A stretch of 64,000 nt of DNA from assembly GCF_013839445.1 (NCBI RefSeq), contig NZ_JACDIT010000001.1, positions 924,658 to 988,657 on the forward strand, written 5' to 3'. Below are positions 24,484 to 33,752 of this stretch, in pieces. The number at the start of each line of letters is the position of its first letter. Position 1 is the stretch's first letter. Under the pieces are notes generated by a model, which saw nothing but the letters and a program-made list of their open reading frames with translations, had not been told where the DNA came from and ran no database searches. The position numbers were made by a program, and so were the translations under genes. The stretch comes from Chthonobacter albigriseus. GTDB taxonomy: Bacteria > Pseudomonadota > Alphaproteobacteria > Rhizobiales > Pleomorphomonadaceae.

Positions 24484-24819
24484 TCAACGGCGGCGGACGG
24501 CGAGGATCGCGCCGGTGCGACGGCTGATGTCCATGCGGACGATCCGGCCGACGCGATCGACACCGACGACCCGGTAGGTGCGTCCACGCCGGATGACACG
24601 CTCGACATCGCGGATGCCATGATCACGGGCGATCCGAGCCGCCTGGCGCGGGCCGATCGGGCCCCGTCGCTCGACGACGTAGCGATCGCGGAACTGGATC
24701 TCCACCGCCGCTGCGGATCCGGGCGAGGAGATCACGCCCGGGGCAACGGACCCCGCAGCCGCAGCCTCCGCGACCATTGCCGCCACAAGCCCGGCCGCCA
24801 GCATCGAACGCAACACCAT
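24484..24819 (-). CDS. Secreted small protein with PepSY-like C-terminal domain
   Basis: The 111-residue product has an N-terminal signal peptide (MVLRSMLAAGLVAAMVAEAAAAG) and a C-terminal segment, RVIRRGRTYRVVGVDRVGRIVRMDISRRTGAIL, that looks like a short PepSY-type beta-sheet unit with the final DxRTG-like turn. It should be periplasmic. I chose the ATG at 24819, with GGGAG seven bases upstream; a GTG at 24843 would precede that signal. It is divergent from the membrane protein at 25057. Confidence 0.65.
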   Translation of the reverse strand: MVLRSMLAAGLVAAMVAEAAAAGSVAPGVISSPGSAAAVEIQFRDRYVVERRGPIGPRQAARIARDHGIRDVERVIRRGRTYRVVGVDRVGRIVRMDISRRTGAILAVRRR

Positions 24820-25056
24820 GACAACGCTCCCATCTTCGACCACCCACCTGGTGTGGCAGGAGAACGCCCGGACGCGCCGGGGCGTTCCGGGACCCGGCGT
24901 CGGTCAGCATGCAGCATGCATTATCAGAGGCATTCGACGCCGACCGTCGGGCAGACCGCCCTGCTGCGTTCGATTGCATCGGGATCATCCTGCAACCGGA
25001 TTGCCAGCGATGTCGGCCGTGATACAATTGGTTGTTTTCACGTCGGCGAACCCTCT

Positions 25057-26493
25057 ATGCGCTTATATGCGGTGGTCGGAAAACCGGTCCAATGGCTCCT
25101 GATTCCCATCGGCTTGAGCTTCGCGGCCTATTTCGTACCGCAGGACTGGTATGGCCGCCGGTGGCTCGGCGCCTCCGACGTGGATCATGGCTATGCGGTT
25201 CTGGCGCTGGCGGTGATCTACCTGGTGCTCGCCGGGATCGTGGTGGCGGCCAGCGCGCTGGCAAGCGCCGCGGTTCCGCTGCGGCCGGCGATCCGGCAGA
25301 TCGATGGATTGACCACCGTCTGGCTCGTCATCGTAACGGCCCTGGCCGCTGTCGGAACCACGGCCGCCGTCGGCAAGGCGATCTCCGAGGTCGGCATATC
25401 CGGTGCGTGGGCGTTGATCAGCGGCGGGCTTGCCAATGAACTGAAGCACGCCCTCTACGAGGACTACTCCGCGGGTGTTATGAGCCTGCGCTATCTCGTG
25501 GTGCTGGCCGCGCCGGCAAGCATCGCCATCGGCCTGATCACGCGGTGGCGGCGACCGATCATTCTCCTTGCGGCGATAAACGTCGGCCTGATGCTGGTCG
25601 TCGCGCTGCTGTCGTCCCGGCTGACGCTGATCGCGTCTGTCGTGGTGCTGATGATGACGATGGCGCGCTATGGAAGCCAAATCCGAGTCCGCCAGGCGGT
25701 TGCAGGAGGCGTGGCGCTCGTCGTGGCGCTGATCGTTCTCAGCAACACCCGCAACATCAATTTCTACCAGGAGCAACTGGGCGTCGACAGCCCCGTGCTG
25801 GCGGGCCTCGCCGATACGCTCACCTATCTCGCGTCGCCGGCCCACGGCAGCCTCGTCGGCGCCGACTATGTCGCGGGGGGCGACCTGCGGCGATCGGGTA
25901 TCGATTCCTCGCTCACCACCAATTCGGCGGTGATGCAGAGCGCGGGAATGCGGTGGTGGCTGCTGGTCTACTACGGCGTCATCCTGGGCGTGAACACGCT
26001 GTTCTTCTTCAGCGCCTATCGATCCCGCCGCCTGGAAATGATCGTGGGCGGAGCCGCGGCCAGCTATGCCTTCTGGGAGTTCTGGCGGATCAATCTCTTC
26101 TACGAAGGCATCCACATGGTGTGGATCCTGTTCGGCATCGTGCTGCCGTTCGCGCTCCACCTCGGGCACGGCTGGCTGCGCGACAGCCTTCAGGGAAAAC
26201 CCGCCCATGGACTGAAACCGGGGCCGGCACGCGCCGCCATCGCGACGTTCCACCATTTCTTTCCCGACGGGCGATCACCCGCGGCGTCGGCGCGCCGGCG
26301 CCGGATGCCGCGCGGGACACGGCCGGGTCCGCCGTTCAGGGGATTGCCGGAATTCCACACCGGAGGATCCACCGACGTTCCGATGGTCGACCTCCCGCGC
26401 CGCCGACCGTTCGGCAGCGTGTCGGAGGCGATCATGGCGGACCGGCGCGCCCTGGAAGCAGCCGACCGCCTGCGGCCGCCCCTTCAGGGTTGA
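25057..26493 (+). CDS. Multispanning membrane protein resembling Wzy/O-antigen polymerases
   Basis: The 478-residue protein has about ten hydrophobic helices between residues 12 and 390 (for example [66 protein letters not shown]) and a long periplasmic loop (about 240-300). An Arg/Pro-rich cytoplasmic tail of about 80 residues follows. The layout resembles oligosaccharide repeat-unit polymerases, but no glycosyltransferase neighbours support this. The ATG at 25057 begins just before the first helix; the frame is open for 250 codons upstream, which look non-coding. Function is tentative. Confidence 0.65.
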   Translation: MRLYAVVGKPVQWLLIPIGLSFAAYFVPQDWYGRRWLGASDVDHGYAVLALAVIYLVLAGIVVAASALASAAVPLRPAIRQIDGLTTVWLVIVTALAAVGTTAAVGKAISEVGISGAWALISGGLANELKHALYEDYSAGVMSLRYLVVLAAPASIAIGLITRWRRPIILLAAINVGLMLVVALLSSRLTLIASVVVLMMTMARYGSQIRVRQAVAGGVALVVALIVLSNTRNINFYQEQLGVDSPVLAGLADTLTYLASPAHGSLVGADYVAGGDLRRSGIDSSLTTNSAVMQSAGMRWWLLVYYGVILGVNTLFFFSAYRSRRLEMIVGGAAASYAFWEFWRINLFYEGIHMVWILFGIVLPFALHLGHGWLRDSLQGKPAHGLKPGPARAAIATFHHFFPDGRSPAASARRRRMPRGTRPGPPFRGLPEFHTGGSTDVPMVDLPRRRPFGSVSEAIMADRRALEAADRLRPPLQG

Positions 26494-26770
26494 TGATCCA
26501 GAGGGCCATGTGTCGGGCGGCGGGGATGTAGAGCGATGCGGAATTGGATTTCGTTCGGAGGGCAAAGGCTGCGGCCGGCTACCCTCGATCTCGCAATCGC
26601 AGGGCTTGGTTTGGAAAAATGTTTCTCCGGCGCCCGTGAGAACGGATCTCTCCTTTCTTCCCGTAATCTATAAAGCCGATAGGGTTCGTCGTCAGAGAGC
26701 CGGGGCGCGGGGAGCGTCCGCGTCGCCCCCAGACGGAGGGCCGGCCCGAACGGTGAAGGGAAGGATCAAG

Positions 26771-27796
26771 ATGACACTCCAGTCTTTCAAGCGCCTAGCG
26801 CTCGCAGCAGCGCTGGCCTGGCCGCTGGCGGCGGGGCCGGCTTTCGCCGACATCACGCTGACCAACGTCAGCTACGACCCGACCCGCGAGCTCTACAAGG
26901 AGTTCAACGAGGTCTTCGCAGCCAAGTGGAAGGCCGATACGGGTGAAACGGTCACCATCCAGACTTCGCACGGCGGGTCGGGCAAGCAGGCCCGCGCCGT
27001 GATCGACGGCCTGCCGGCCGACGTGGTGACGCTGGCGCTGGAAAGCGACATCAACGCCATCGCCGAGAAGACCGGGAAGATCCCGGCCGACTGGCGCGGC
27101 AAGCTGCCGAACCAGTCGTCGCCCTACACGTCCACAATCGTGTTCCTGGTGCGCAAGGGCAACCCGGAAGGTATCAAGGACTGGGGCGACCTGGTGAAGG
27201 ACGGCGTCGAGGTCATCACGCCGAACCCGAAGACCTCGGGTGGCGCGCGCTGGAACTACCTGGCCGCCTGGGCCTGGGCGCATGGCCAGTTCGGCGGCGA
27301 CGAGGCCAAGGTCAAGGACTACATCGCCGAGCTCTTCAAGCACGTCCCGGTGCTCGACACGGGCGCCCGCGGCTCGACCACGACCTTCGCCCAGCGCCAG
27401 ATCGGCGACGTGCTGCTGACCTGGGAGAACGAGGCCTTCCTCGCGCTCGACGAGTTCGGCGCCGACAGCTTCGAGATCGTGGTGCCGCCGCAGTCCATCC
27501 TGGCGGAACCGCCGGTGGCGCTGGTGGAAGGCAACCTGGAGGCCAACGGCACGGCCAAGGTCGCCAAGGCCTACCTGGACTACCTCTACTCCGCGGAAGG
27601 CCAGACGCTAGCGGCCAAGCACCACTACCGCCCGTCCAAGCCCGAACTGGTGGCGGACCAGGCGCTGCTGAAGGGCGTCCCCGAGCTGAAGTTGGTGTCG
27701 ATCGACGATCCGATCTTCGGCGGCTGGAAGAAGGCGCAGCCCTACCACTTCGGCGACGGCGGCGTGTTCGACCAGATCTACAAGCCGGCGAACTGA
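26771..27796 (+). CDS. sbp: Sulfate ABC transporter substrate-binding protein
   Basis: The 341-residue periplasmic binding protein has a Sec signal peptide ([21 protein letters not shown]) and the sulfate-binding family signatures [20 protein letters not shown] and [19 protein letters not shown]. It should capture sulfate or thiosulfate for a CysTWA importer. No permease or ATPase gene follows, so it is an orphan binding protein whose transporter is elsewhere. Start at 26771 with GAAGGATC upstream. A run of A+T-rich sequence at 26610-26690 probably holds the promoter. Confidence 0.93.
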   Translation: MTLQSFKRLALAAALAWPLAAGPAFADITLTNVSYDPTRELYKEFNEVFAAKWKADTGETVTIQTSHGGSGKQARAVIDGLPADVVTLALESDINAIAEKTGKIPADWRGKLPNQSSPYTSTIVFLVRKGNPEGIKDWGDLVKDGVEVITPNPKTSGGARWNYLAAWAWAHGQFGGDEAKVKDYIAELFKHVPVLDTGARGSTTTFAQRQIGDVLLTWENEAFLALDEFGADSFEIVVPPQSILAEPPVALVEGNLEANGTAKVAKAYLDYLYSAEGQTLAAKHHYRPSKPELVADQALLKGVPELKLVSIDDPIFGGWKKAQPYHFGDGGVFDQIYKPAN

Positions 27797-28117
27797 CGCT
27801 GCGTCCGGGCGCAGGCTCCAGGCGGAGACGTGCCCGGTCCGCCCATCGACGACGAGACATGGCGGCGGCCGCTGCGATCCTTTCGGGATCGTCGGCGGTC
27901 GCCTGCTTTCGGGGAGCCGCCGGATGCCGCGCGGCCCCTTTGCAATCCCCTGCCGGGGTCTTGCCAGAACCGACAGCGCCGGCGAGCATTCTTCGGCAAA
28001 GTTTAAGTTCTTACTAAGCTTCTATGCACCTTCACCGGAGACAGCCCTGGGAATTTCGGGCTTCATCAACCTTTAGAACCCAGTTTGGCATCCACCAGAC
28101 AGTAGTGGAGCCTTGAC
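27797..28117. other. Intergenic region after sbp
   Basis: No gene is supported. The last 120 bases before 28118 are A+T-richer (AAGTTTAAGTTCTTACTAAG at 27998-28017) and probably carry the promoter of the next gene. I see no convincing terminator hairpin with a U-tract after sbp. Confidence 0.35.
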
Positions 28118-28747
28118 TTGCCCGACTTCGAACCCGTCAATCTGGAGGCGATCGCACTTGCTCGCGGCGTGAAGGTCACGATGACAGATCTTCGCGGCAA
28201 GTATTCCGCCATGATGATCCGGTGGGACGAGAACTCCACCGAGGTTCGGCTGGAGAAGCGGGAAAGCTTGGAATGGCGCCGCTTCGCACTCGCCAAAGCG
28301 CTGGTCAAGCTGCCGCGTACCGATCCGAAGGCGCGCGGGTTCGAATTGGAATCCCAGCGCCGGTTGACCGCGTCGGACTTCGGCAGCGATCCCGCCTTGA
28401 CCGAGGCCATGGAGCTGCTGGTGCCGGAGCAGGGCTTCCGCCGCATCTTCAAGCCGGCCCATCCGGACTTCGCCCGTCTCGCCACGCTCTATTGCGTGCC
28501 GCGCCAGGCGGTGGAGGTCTGGTCGGAACATCTCGGCCTCTACCGCGCGGCCAAGAAGGTCGACAAGCCCATCGTGCAGCCGGCACCGGCCCCGGCGCCG
28601 CTGCCCCTGTCGCCGGAGGCGTCGGAAACGTCGTCGGGCGTGGACGCCATCCTGCGCAACGCACGGGCGGTCCAGGCCATCAAGCCGAAAGGCACTCCGC
28701 CGCCGGCCAAGAACTTCGGGCTGCGGCCGTCCGGGTCGGAGACCTGA
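28118..28747 (+). CDS. ImmA/IrrE-like protein lacking the HExxH zinc site
   Basis: The 209-residue product has the order of elements of ImmA/IrrE metallopeptidase domains: the strand pair YSAMMIRWDENSTEVRLEKR, the helix RRFALAKALVKL, the helix LTEAMELLVPEQGFRRI, then HPDFARLATLYCVPRQAVEVWSEHLGLY. In active members the first helix reads RRFxLAHExxH; here the His, Glu and His positions are Lys60, Ala61 and Lys64, so no zinc site is present. A Pro-rich linker and disordered tail follow (about 155-209). The start is TTG at 28118. Homology is my reading of the pattern, not a search result. Confidence 0.55.
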   Translation: MPDFEPVNLEAIALARGVKVTMTDLRGKYSAMMIRWDENSTEVRLEKRESLEWRRFALAKALVKLPRTDPKARGFELESQRRLTASDFGSDPALTEAMELLVPEQGFRRIFKPAHPDFARLATLYCVPRQAVEVWSEHLGLYRAAKKVDKPIVQPAPAPAPLPLSPEASETSSGVDAILRNARAVQAIKPKGTPPPAKNFGLRPSGSET

Positions 28748-28853
28748 CCGGGATCCGCGCCGACCGAGCGTCCGGCGCGCCGACCTTTCCTCCATCCGGA
28801 CGCCGGCCGGCCCGACCGCCCGGTTCGCCGAGCACGTTCGCGGGACCCACACC

Positions 28854-29321
28854 TTGCCGCTGAAGCTTCTGACCCCGCTCGCCCTCGCCTTCCTGGCTTT
28901 CCTGCCGGCACGGGCGCCGTCCCGTCCGGTGGTGGCGGCCGGCCTCGACGACGTCGTGCTGGAGCCGGCGCCGATCGATCCCGACTGGATCCTGGACGGC
29001 AATCCGGTGGCGCGCTCCGGCCTTCATTCGCGCGCGGCGGACGATCTGGCGGAGACGCGGGTGTGGGAATGCACGGCTGGCAGCTTTCGCTGGCAGTTCG
29101 TCTGGGAAGAGACGGTGCTGATCCTCTCCGGTTCGGTCCATGTCACGGCCGAGGACGGGAGCGAGCGCGTGCTTTCGGCAGGCGACGTCTGCTATTTCGA
29201 AGGCGGCACGTCCGCCGTCTGGACGATCCCGGACCACGTCCGCAAGATCGCCTTCTGCCGGCGGAAGATGCCCGGGCCGATCGCGCTGGCCGTCCGCCTG
29301 AAGCGGGGCGCCGGCGGCTGA
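28854..29321 (+). CDS. Membrane-anchored or secreted cupin (DUF861-type) protein
   Basis: The 155-residue protein starts with a hydrophobic signal/anchor (LKLLTPLALAFLAFLPARA) and ends in a cupin_3 domain (about 70-145: VWECTAGSFRWQFVWEETVLILSG, ERVLSAGDVCYFEGGTSAVW). This is the same barrel class as the cupin at 1108-1470, but targeted to the envelope. The TTG start at 28854 immediately precedes the hydrophobic segment. Ligand unknown. It lies 106 bp after the IrrE-like gene. Confidence 0.7.
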   Translation: MPLKLLTPLALAFLAFLPARAPSRPVVAAGLDDVVLEPAPIDPDWILDGNPVARSGLHSRAADDLAETRVWECTAGSFRWQFVWEETVLILSGSVHVTAEDGSERVLSAGDVCYFEGGTSAVWTIPDHVRKIAFCRRKMPGPIALAVRLKRGAGG

Positions 29322-29450
29322 GGCGACCGGCCGCCATGTGGGGCTGAAAGCTCCCGATCCCAAGCTCCTCCACAAGTCGGCCAACGGCGCGGTCCGGGCC
29401 GACGGAGGGTGGCCTGTTCCGTTCCGTCTTCCGCTTCCTGCTCGGCGTCT

Positions 29451-30452
29451 TCAGCGGTGGCCGTCAGCACCGATACGGGCGCATGTCGCGGTGAGGTCCG
29501 TTGCTGCGAAGCGGCGAGTCGATCGCTCCTGAAACGCCCCGTCTGCGCCGCGCAGGATGAAGAGGGCGTCGAGGCCGTGTTGTTCGGCGAGGGCCGTGCC
29601 CTCGTCCGGACCGAGGACCATCAGTGCCGTCGCCATGGCGTCGGCGACCATGGCGGTCGGTGCGAGGACCGTGACCGAGGCGACGGCGTTCCTCGACGGG
29701 CCGCCGGTGCGGGGATCGATCGTGTGGGAGATCCGCCCGTCGCCGGTCTCGCGGACATGGCGGTAGTCACCGGAAGTCGCGATTGCGCAGTCCTCCAGCT
29801 CGACGACGCTATGAACGGAACGGCGGTCCGGCTCCGGCCGCTCGACGGCAAGCGACCAGGCGCCGCCGTCCGGCTTGCGGCCCCGAGCGCGCATCTCGCC
29901 GTCTATGCCGACGAGGAAGGAGCCGATTCCGGCCTCGTCGAGCACGCCGGCGAGTTCGTCGACCCCGAATCCTTTGGCGATGCCGGAAAGGTCGAGCGAC
30001 ATCGGCGCGAGCTTGCGGACGCGGCGTCCGGCGCCGTCGATCTCCAGCGTGTCGATGCCGAGCGGGCCGCTCGTGCCCGCCAACCCGTCGACCCGTCCGG
30101 CGTGGGCGCCGAAACCCCAATCCGCGACGAGGCGACCGACGCCGATGTCGAAGGCGCCGCTGCTCGCCCGCCCGATCCGGAGCGCCGCGGCGAGCACCAC
30201 TGCAAGATTCGCGGGCACGTCGTGCCAGTAGCCGACCGCGGCGCGGTTCAGCCTCATCAGGTCCGAGTCCGGCTTCCAGGTGGACATCTGGCCGTCGACC
30301 GCCCCGACCGCGCCGACGAGCGCTCGACCGATCTCCATCGGATCGAGGCGGCCGTCGTCGAACCAGACGGCCGTCCAGCGGCTGCCCATGGTCGGCCCGC
30401 TCAGGCTGACCCGACGGGCCCCGCCGGCCGTGTCAGTAGACGTCCTCGACAT
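29451..30452 (-). CDS. apbE: FAD:protein FMN transferase
   Basis: The 333-residue ApbE-family enzyme transfers FMN from FAD to a Ser/Thr of extracytosolic proteins, with Mg2+. Visible signatures are GPTMGSRWTAVWF near the N-terminus, FDIGVGRLVADWGFG, the SLDLSGIAKGFGVDEL core, and the C-terminal HTIDPRTGGPSRNAVASVTV with the metal-binding DAMATALMVLG. No lipobox or signal peptide is visible, so it may act before export or have another N-terminus. It overlaps the upstream reductase gene by 20 bases. The DUF2271 protein of the same operon carries a plausible target motif. Confidence 0.95.
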   Translation of the reverse strand: MSRTSTDTAGGARRVSLSGPTMGSRWTAVWFDDGRLDPMEIGRALVGAVGAVDGQMSTWKPDSDLMRLNRAAVGYWHDVPANLAVVLAAALRIGRASSGAFDIGVGRLVADWGFGAHAGRVDGLAGTSGPLGIDTLEIDGAGRRVRKLAPMSLDLSGIAKGFGVDELAGVLDEAGIGSFLVGIDGEMRARGRKPDGGAWSLAVERPEPDRRSVHSVVELEDCAIATSGDYRHVRETGDGRISHTIDPRTGGPSRNAVASVTVLAPTAMVADAMATALMVLGPDEGTALAEQHGLDALFILRGADGAFQERSTRRFAATDLTATCARIGADGHR

Positions 30453-32643
30453 AGCGGCCCTCCCGCTTCAGCAACTCGACGGTGAGACCCAGCGGCCGCA
30501 GCACCTGCCCGAGAGCGTCGGCGACGCCGGCCGCCATGTCGCGCCCGCCGCAGACCATGACCTGCGCACCCTTCGCGACCAGCGCCCGCACCGTCTCGGC
30601 GTCCGCCGCGAGGCGGTCCTGGACGTGGGCGCGATCGGCGACGCGCGAGAAGGCGGTGTGCAGGCCGGACAGGCGCCGCTCGGCGAGCCATCGCTTCAGG
30701 TCGCGGTCATAGAGGAAGTCGGAGGCGGGGTTGCGGGCGCCGAACCAGAGGTGCATCGGCCGCAGACCGTCGTTGTGGCGGATGAAGCCGGCGAGCGGGC
30801 CGATGCCGGTTCCGGCGCCGACGAGGATCACCGGGGCCACGCCTGGAGCGGGACGGAAGCCGGGGTTGGCGCGGACGAAGGCGTCGATCTCGCCTCCGAC
30901 GGGCAGGTCCGTCAGGAAGCTGGAGCAGAGCCCGCCCGGATGGCGGCGGACGCAGATCTCCAGCACGCCGTCGCGGGTCGCGGAGGCGAGCGAATAGAAG
31001 CGGGCGACCGTGCTGCCCGGCGCCAGCATGCCGACGAGGTCGCCCGCCTCGAAGCGCGGCAGACGAGCGCCGAACAGGCGGGCATGAAGAGACGGACCCG
31101 GTTCGGCCGGCGCGAAGCGCAGGACGGCGGTCGGCGCGTCCACCGCGAGGCCGTAGTCCTCGCGCGAAACGAGACGCAGCCGGCAGGTCTTCGGAGGGAC
31201 GGGGACGTGGGCGAGAGTGAGATCGTGGTTCAGCACGGCGCCGAACTCGGCGCCCCATTGCGCAAAGGCCTGCGCGGACTGGCGGTCGACCCGCCCGAGA
31301 TCGAGGAGCCGCGTGGCGCCGGATTCGGCCAATGCCGCATCGACCTCCGCCGCGTAGCCGCAATAGTGCGCGAAGCCGCGATCGCCGAAGCCGAGCACGG
31401 CGAATGAGGGCGCAGGGGCCACCGGCAGCCGGTCCAGACGGTCCAGGAACCGGCGCGCGGAGGCGGGCGCTTCGCCGTCGCCGTAGGTCGCCGTCAACAC
31501 GATCAGGCGCTCGGCCTGGCGGTGGACGGCGACGTCGTTCATCGCTCCGGTGTGGACCCGGTAACCGGCGGCGGTGAGCGCAGCATGAAGCGTTCCGGCA
31601 AAGCCCCAGGTGGTATTGCCCTCGCTGCCGACCAGGATCACCGTGTCGGCGGACTGGGCGCCGACGTTGCAGGCGATCCGCGGCCGAGCGCGCCGGCGGG
31701 CAACCCAGATGGCGAGGCCGGTCCCGGTCAGGACCGGAACCACGGCGGAGCTCGCGCCCAGCACCAGGGCCAGCCACCAGAGCCCTTCTCCGGTGTGGAG
31801 GGCGTAGATCCACTGGGTCGCCGTTTGCCAGGCGCCGTTCTCCGCGGAGGTCAACACCGCCCCGGTCGCCGGATCGACGGCCGCCTCGCCCGACGCGGTC
31901 GTCAGGGTGAAGACGTCGGTCGGATCGTTGGGATAGGGAAAGGAAAGCTCCCGCAGATCGCGGAGGTCCACCGCCTTCAAGGCCGCGAGGTCGCCAACCG
32001 GCAGCGCCGGGCCTGCGGAGGCTTCGGTGGCCGGGGCTTCGGCGGGCGATCCGTCGGGAAGCCACTCGAAGGCCGAGAGGGACATGACGAGACCGGTCAA
32101 GGTCGAGAGCACGAGGCCCGCCATGGCCGCGCGGCCGAGTTCGCCATGGATCCGCTGGCTCGCGGTGCCCCGGATGGGGCCGAAGAGACGCCGCCAGCCG
32201 CCGAGGCGCTGGGCCAGCATCGCCGTCCCGGAGACGGTGAGGATCAGCATCGCGGCGGAGCCGAAGCCGACCGCGATCCGGCCGGTGTCGTCCAGCAACA
32301 GCTTGCGGTGGAGGTTCGTCATCCAGCGGGCGAAGGCCGACGGCTCATAGGGGCCGAGCACGGCACCCGTGCGGGGATCGACGGTCGCCATGCCCGGCCG
32401 GTCCGGGTCGAACCAGGTCGCGACCAGCAGGCCGGAGGGTTTGCGCTCGATCCGCTCGACGCCCGGCAGGGCCGCCTGCACCCTTCCCGCGAGATCGGCG
32501 ATGGATACCTCTCCGCGGGCCGGAACGGCCACCTGGAGACGCTCCAAGGCCGGGTTCACGGAGAGCACCGCGCCCGCCGCCGCCATCACGGCGACGAGGA
32601 ATGCGGCCAGGAGGCCGGGGATCGAGTGGATCGTGCGGAACAT
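30433..32643 (-). CDS. PepSY membrane protein fused to flavodoxin and FNR-like reductase
   Basis: The 736-residue protein consists of an N-terminal membrane helix, PepSY domains and further helices (about 1-345), then a flavodoxin-like FMN domain (about 350-490: LVGSEGNTTWGFAGTLHAAL, TATYGDGEAPASA) and a ferredoxin-reductase-like FAD/NAD(P)H domain (RFYSLASA for FAD, VGAGTGIGPLAGFIRHN for nucleotide, terminal EGRYVEDVY). It should pass electrons from cytoplasmic NAD(P)H through FAD and FMN across the membrane, probably to the flavinylated DUF2271 partner. Gene order DUF2271-reductase-apbE supports one redox system. Confidence 0.9.
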   Translation of the reverse strand: MFRTIHSIPGLLAAFLVAVMAAAGAVLSVNPALERLQVAVPARGEVSIADLAGRVQAALPGVERIERKPSGLLVATWFDPDRPGMATVDPRTGAVLGPYEPSAFARWMTNLHRKLLLDDTGRIAVGFGSAAMLILTVSGTAMLAQRLGGWRRLFGPIRGTASQRIHGELGRAAMAGLVLSTLTGLVMSLSAFEWLPDGSPAEAPATEASAGPALPVGDLAALKAVDLRDLRELSFPYPNDPTDVFTLTTASGEAAVDPATGAVLTSAENGAWQTATQWIYALHTGEGLWWLALVLGASSAVVPVLTGTGLAIWVARRRARPRIACNVGAQSADTVILVGSEGNTTWGFAGTLHAALTAAGYRVHTGAMNDVAVHRQAERLIVLTATYGDGEAPASARRFLDRLDRLPVAPAPSFAVLGFGDRGFAHYCGYAAEVDAALAESGATRLLDLGRVDRQSAQAFAQWGAEFGAVLNHDLTLAHVPVPPKTCRLRLVSREDYGLAVDAPTAVLRFAPAEPGPSLHARLFGARLPRFEAGDLVGMLAPGSTVARFYSLASATRDGVLEICVRRHPGGLCSSFLTDLPVGGEIDAFVRANPGFRPAPGVAPVILVGAGTGIGPLAGFIRHNDGLRPMHLWFGARNPASDFLYDRDLKRWLAERRLSGLHTAFSRVADRAHVQDRLAADAETVRALVAKGAQVMVCGGRDMAAGVADALGQVLRPLGLTVELLKREGRYVEDVY

Positions 32644-32657
32644 GGGTTCGGTCCGGT

Positions 32658-33128
32658 TCAGAAGGCGTAAGTGAAGCTCTCGACGTATCCGCGCCCGGCG
32701 ACGGGCTTGCCGTTGCCCGCCGTGGTGAGCGGCGCCACGACGTCGGAGGGGTTGTCGCGCATGTCCTCGACGGCGGTGTCGATGTGCACCTCGAAGCCGC
32801 CGTCGATCAGCGTGTCGGCGAGATCGAGCGTGATCTTGAGCGTCCGGCCCGAACCCACGCTCGCGCCGGTAATGCCGTCGACTTCGGCGAGCGCGCCGCC
32901 GGAGGCGCGTTGCCAGTCGGAGAGGTGGCGGTAGTACTTCGCCTTGCCCCCCGCCATCCAGAGCGTGCCCTGGTAGGTGCCGGCCGAATCGACGACGTAG
33001 AGGGCGAGGTAGGCACCGTCGCCACCGTAGTTCTTCAGGACCGTCTCGAAGGTGACCTCGCGTGCGTCGACCAGAGTGGGCGCAACGAGGGCCGTGGCCG
33101 CGGCGAGCGCGGGCGTGAGGATCTTCAT
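32658..33128 (-). CDS. DUF2271 periplasmic protein, candidate flavinylation target
   Basis: The 156-residue exported protein has a signal peptide (MKILTPALAAATALVAPTLV) and a DUF2271 domain ending near the C-terminus. Residues 84-90, DGITGAS, fit the D-x-x-[ST]-G-A-[ST] pattern modified by ApbE, with Ser90 the candidate FMN acceptor. DUF2271 proteins are known to occur with PepSY reductases and ApbE in extracytosolic flavin electron transfer. The ATG at 33128 has AAGGAA upstream. It ends 14 bp before the reductase gene. Confidence 0.85.
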   Translation of the reverse strand: MKILTPALAAATALVAPTLVDAREVTFETVLKNYGGDGAYLALYVVDSAGTYQGTLWMAGGKAKYYRHLSDWQRASGGALAEVDGITGASVGSGRTLKITLDLADTLIDGGFEVHIDTAVEDMRDNPSDVVAPLTTAGNGKPVAGRGYVESFTYAF

Positions 33129-33162
33129 CGGATGTTCCTTGCGTTGAGGATCAGGTCGGCGC

Positions 33163-33618
33163 TCACTGCACCTGGACCTTGGGGCGGACCTTGCCCTTGA
33201 AGAGGCCGTTGTCGGGGAGGGGCGCGTCCGGATCCGCAGGTCGGTTCCGCGGCACGGCCGGTCCCCCGTGATGGTCGTCGTCGTCATCGTCATCGTCGTC
33301 GGCGTGACTGCCGCGTCTGCCGTCGCTTCCGCGATCGTCGTCGTCGCGGCCGAACTCGGTCGCCAATACCTGCAGGGTCGCCGGATCGACGATCGCCTCG
33401 AAGCGGCGGCCATTCTCGTCCGTGCAGAGGATCTCGTAGCAGCCGTCGTCCGTCTTGATCCGCTGGACGGTCCAGCCACGGGCCTCCGCCATCTTCACAA
33501 CGGCGCTCCGCGGCTGCCACTCGCCGACCCGCGCCTCGCATTCGTCGTCGTCGGCCAGGGCGACGCCCACGCCCGTCAGGGCGAAGGTGGCGGCCAGGAT
33601 CAGAATCTTCGTCTTCAT
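33163..33618 (-). CDS. Periplasmic PepSY protein with Asp/His-rich tract
   Basis: The 151-residue product has a signal peptide (KTKILILAATFALTGVGVALA), a PepSY domain (about 28-95: VVKMAEARGWTVQRIKTDDG, FEAIVDPATLQVLA), then an acidic low-complexity tract with nine consecutive Asp and two His (about 112-122) and a Pro-rich tail. The acidic tract could bind cations (inference). It is the first gene of the electron-transfer operon, divergent from the response regulator. I prefer the ATG at 33618, with GGGAG eight bases upstream. Confidence 0.85.
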   Translation of the reverse strand: MKTKILILAATFALTGVGVALADDDECEARVGEWQPRSAVVKMAEARGWTVQRIKTDDGCYEILCTDENGRRFEAIVDPATLQVLATEFGRDDDDRGSDGRRGSHADDDDDDDDDHHGGPAVPRNRPADPDAPLPDNGLFKGKVRPKVQVQ

Positions 33619-33663
33619 CGCATGCACTCCCAAGCCGTCTCGGCTGGCAGCACCGTGGTCGTC

Positions 33664-33720
33664 GAAGCTGACAGTCAGCTGAAGCCCGTACAGATTTCGC
33701 TTCAGCTTCCTGTCAGCTTC
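33664..33720. promoter_or_regulatory. Large inverted repeat in the divergent promoter, candidate response-regulator operator
   Basis: Two 22-base arms, 33664-33685 and 33699-33720, are inverted copies matching at 20 of 22 positions, separated by 13 bases. Each arm itself holds two copies of TCAGCTT/TCAGCTG spaced 11 bp apart (for example TCAGCTT-CCTG-TCAGCTT at 33702-33719), the head-to-tail spacing preferred by OmpR-family dimers. The site lies between the divergent PepSY/DUF2271/apbE operon and the regulator gene, so it could control both. Arm 2 ends 32 bp before the regulator start. Confidence 0.7.
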
Positions 33721-33752
33721 GGGGTGCAGACAAGATCTCGAAGGAGATGTCC

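Noticed and set aside
24304-25056. N-terminal extension of the Wzy-like membrane protein (250 codons)
   Set aside because: The sequence is Arg/Asp/Gly-rich, opposes the secreted PepSY-like gene, and lacks a start signal; the ATG at 25057 immediately precedes the first membrane helix.
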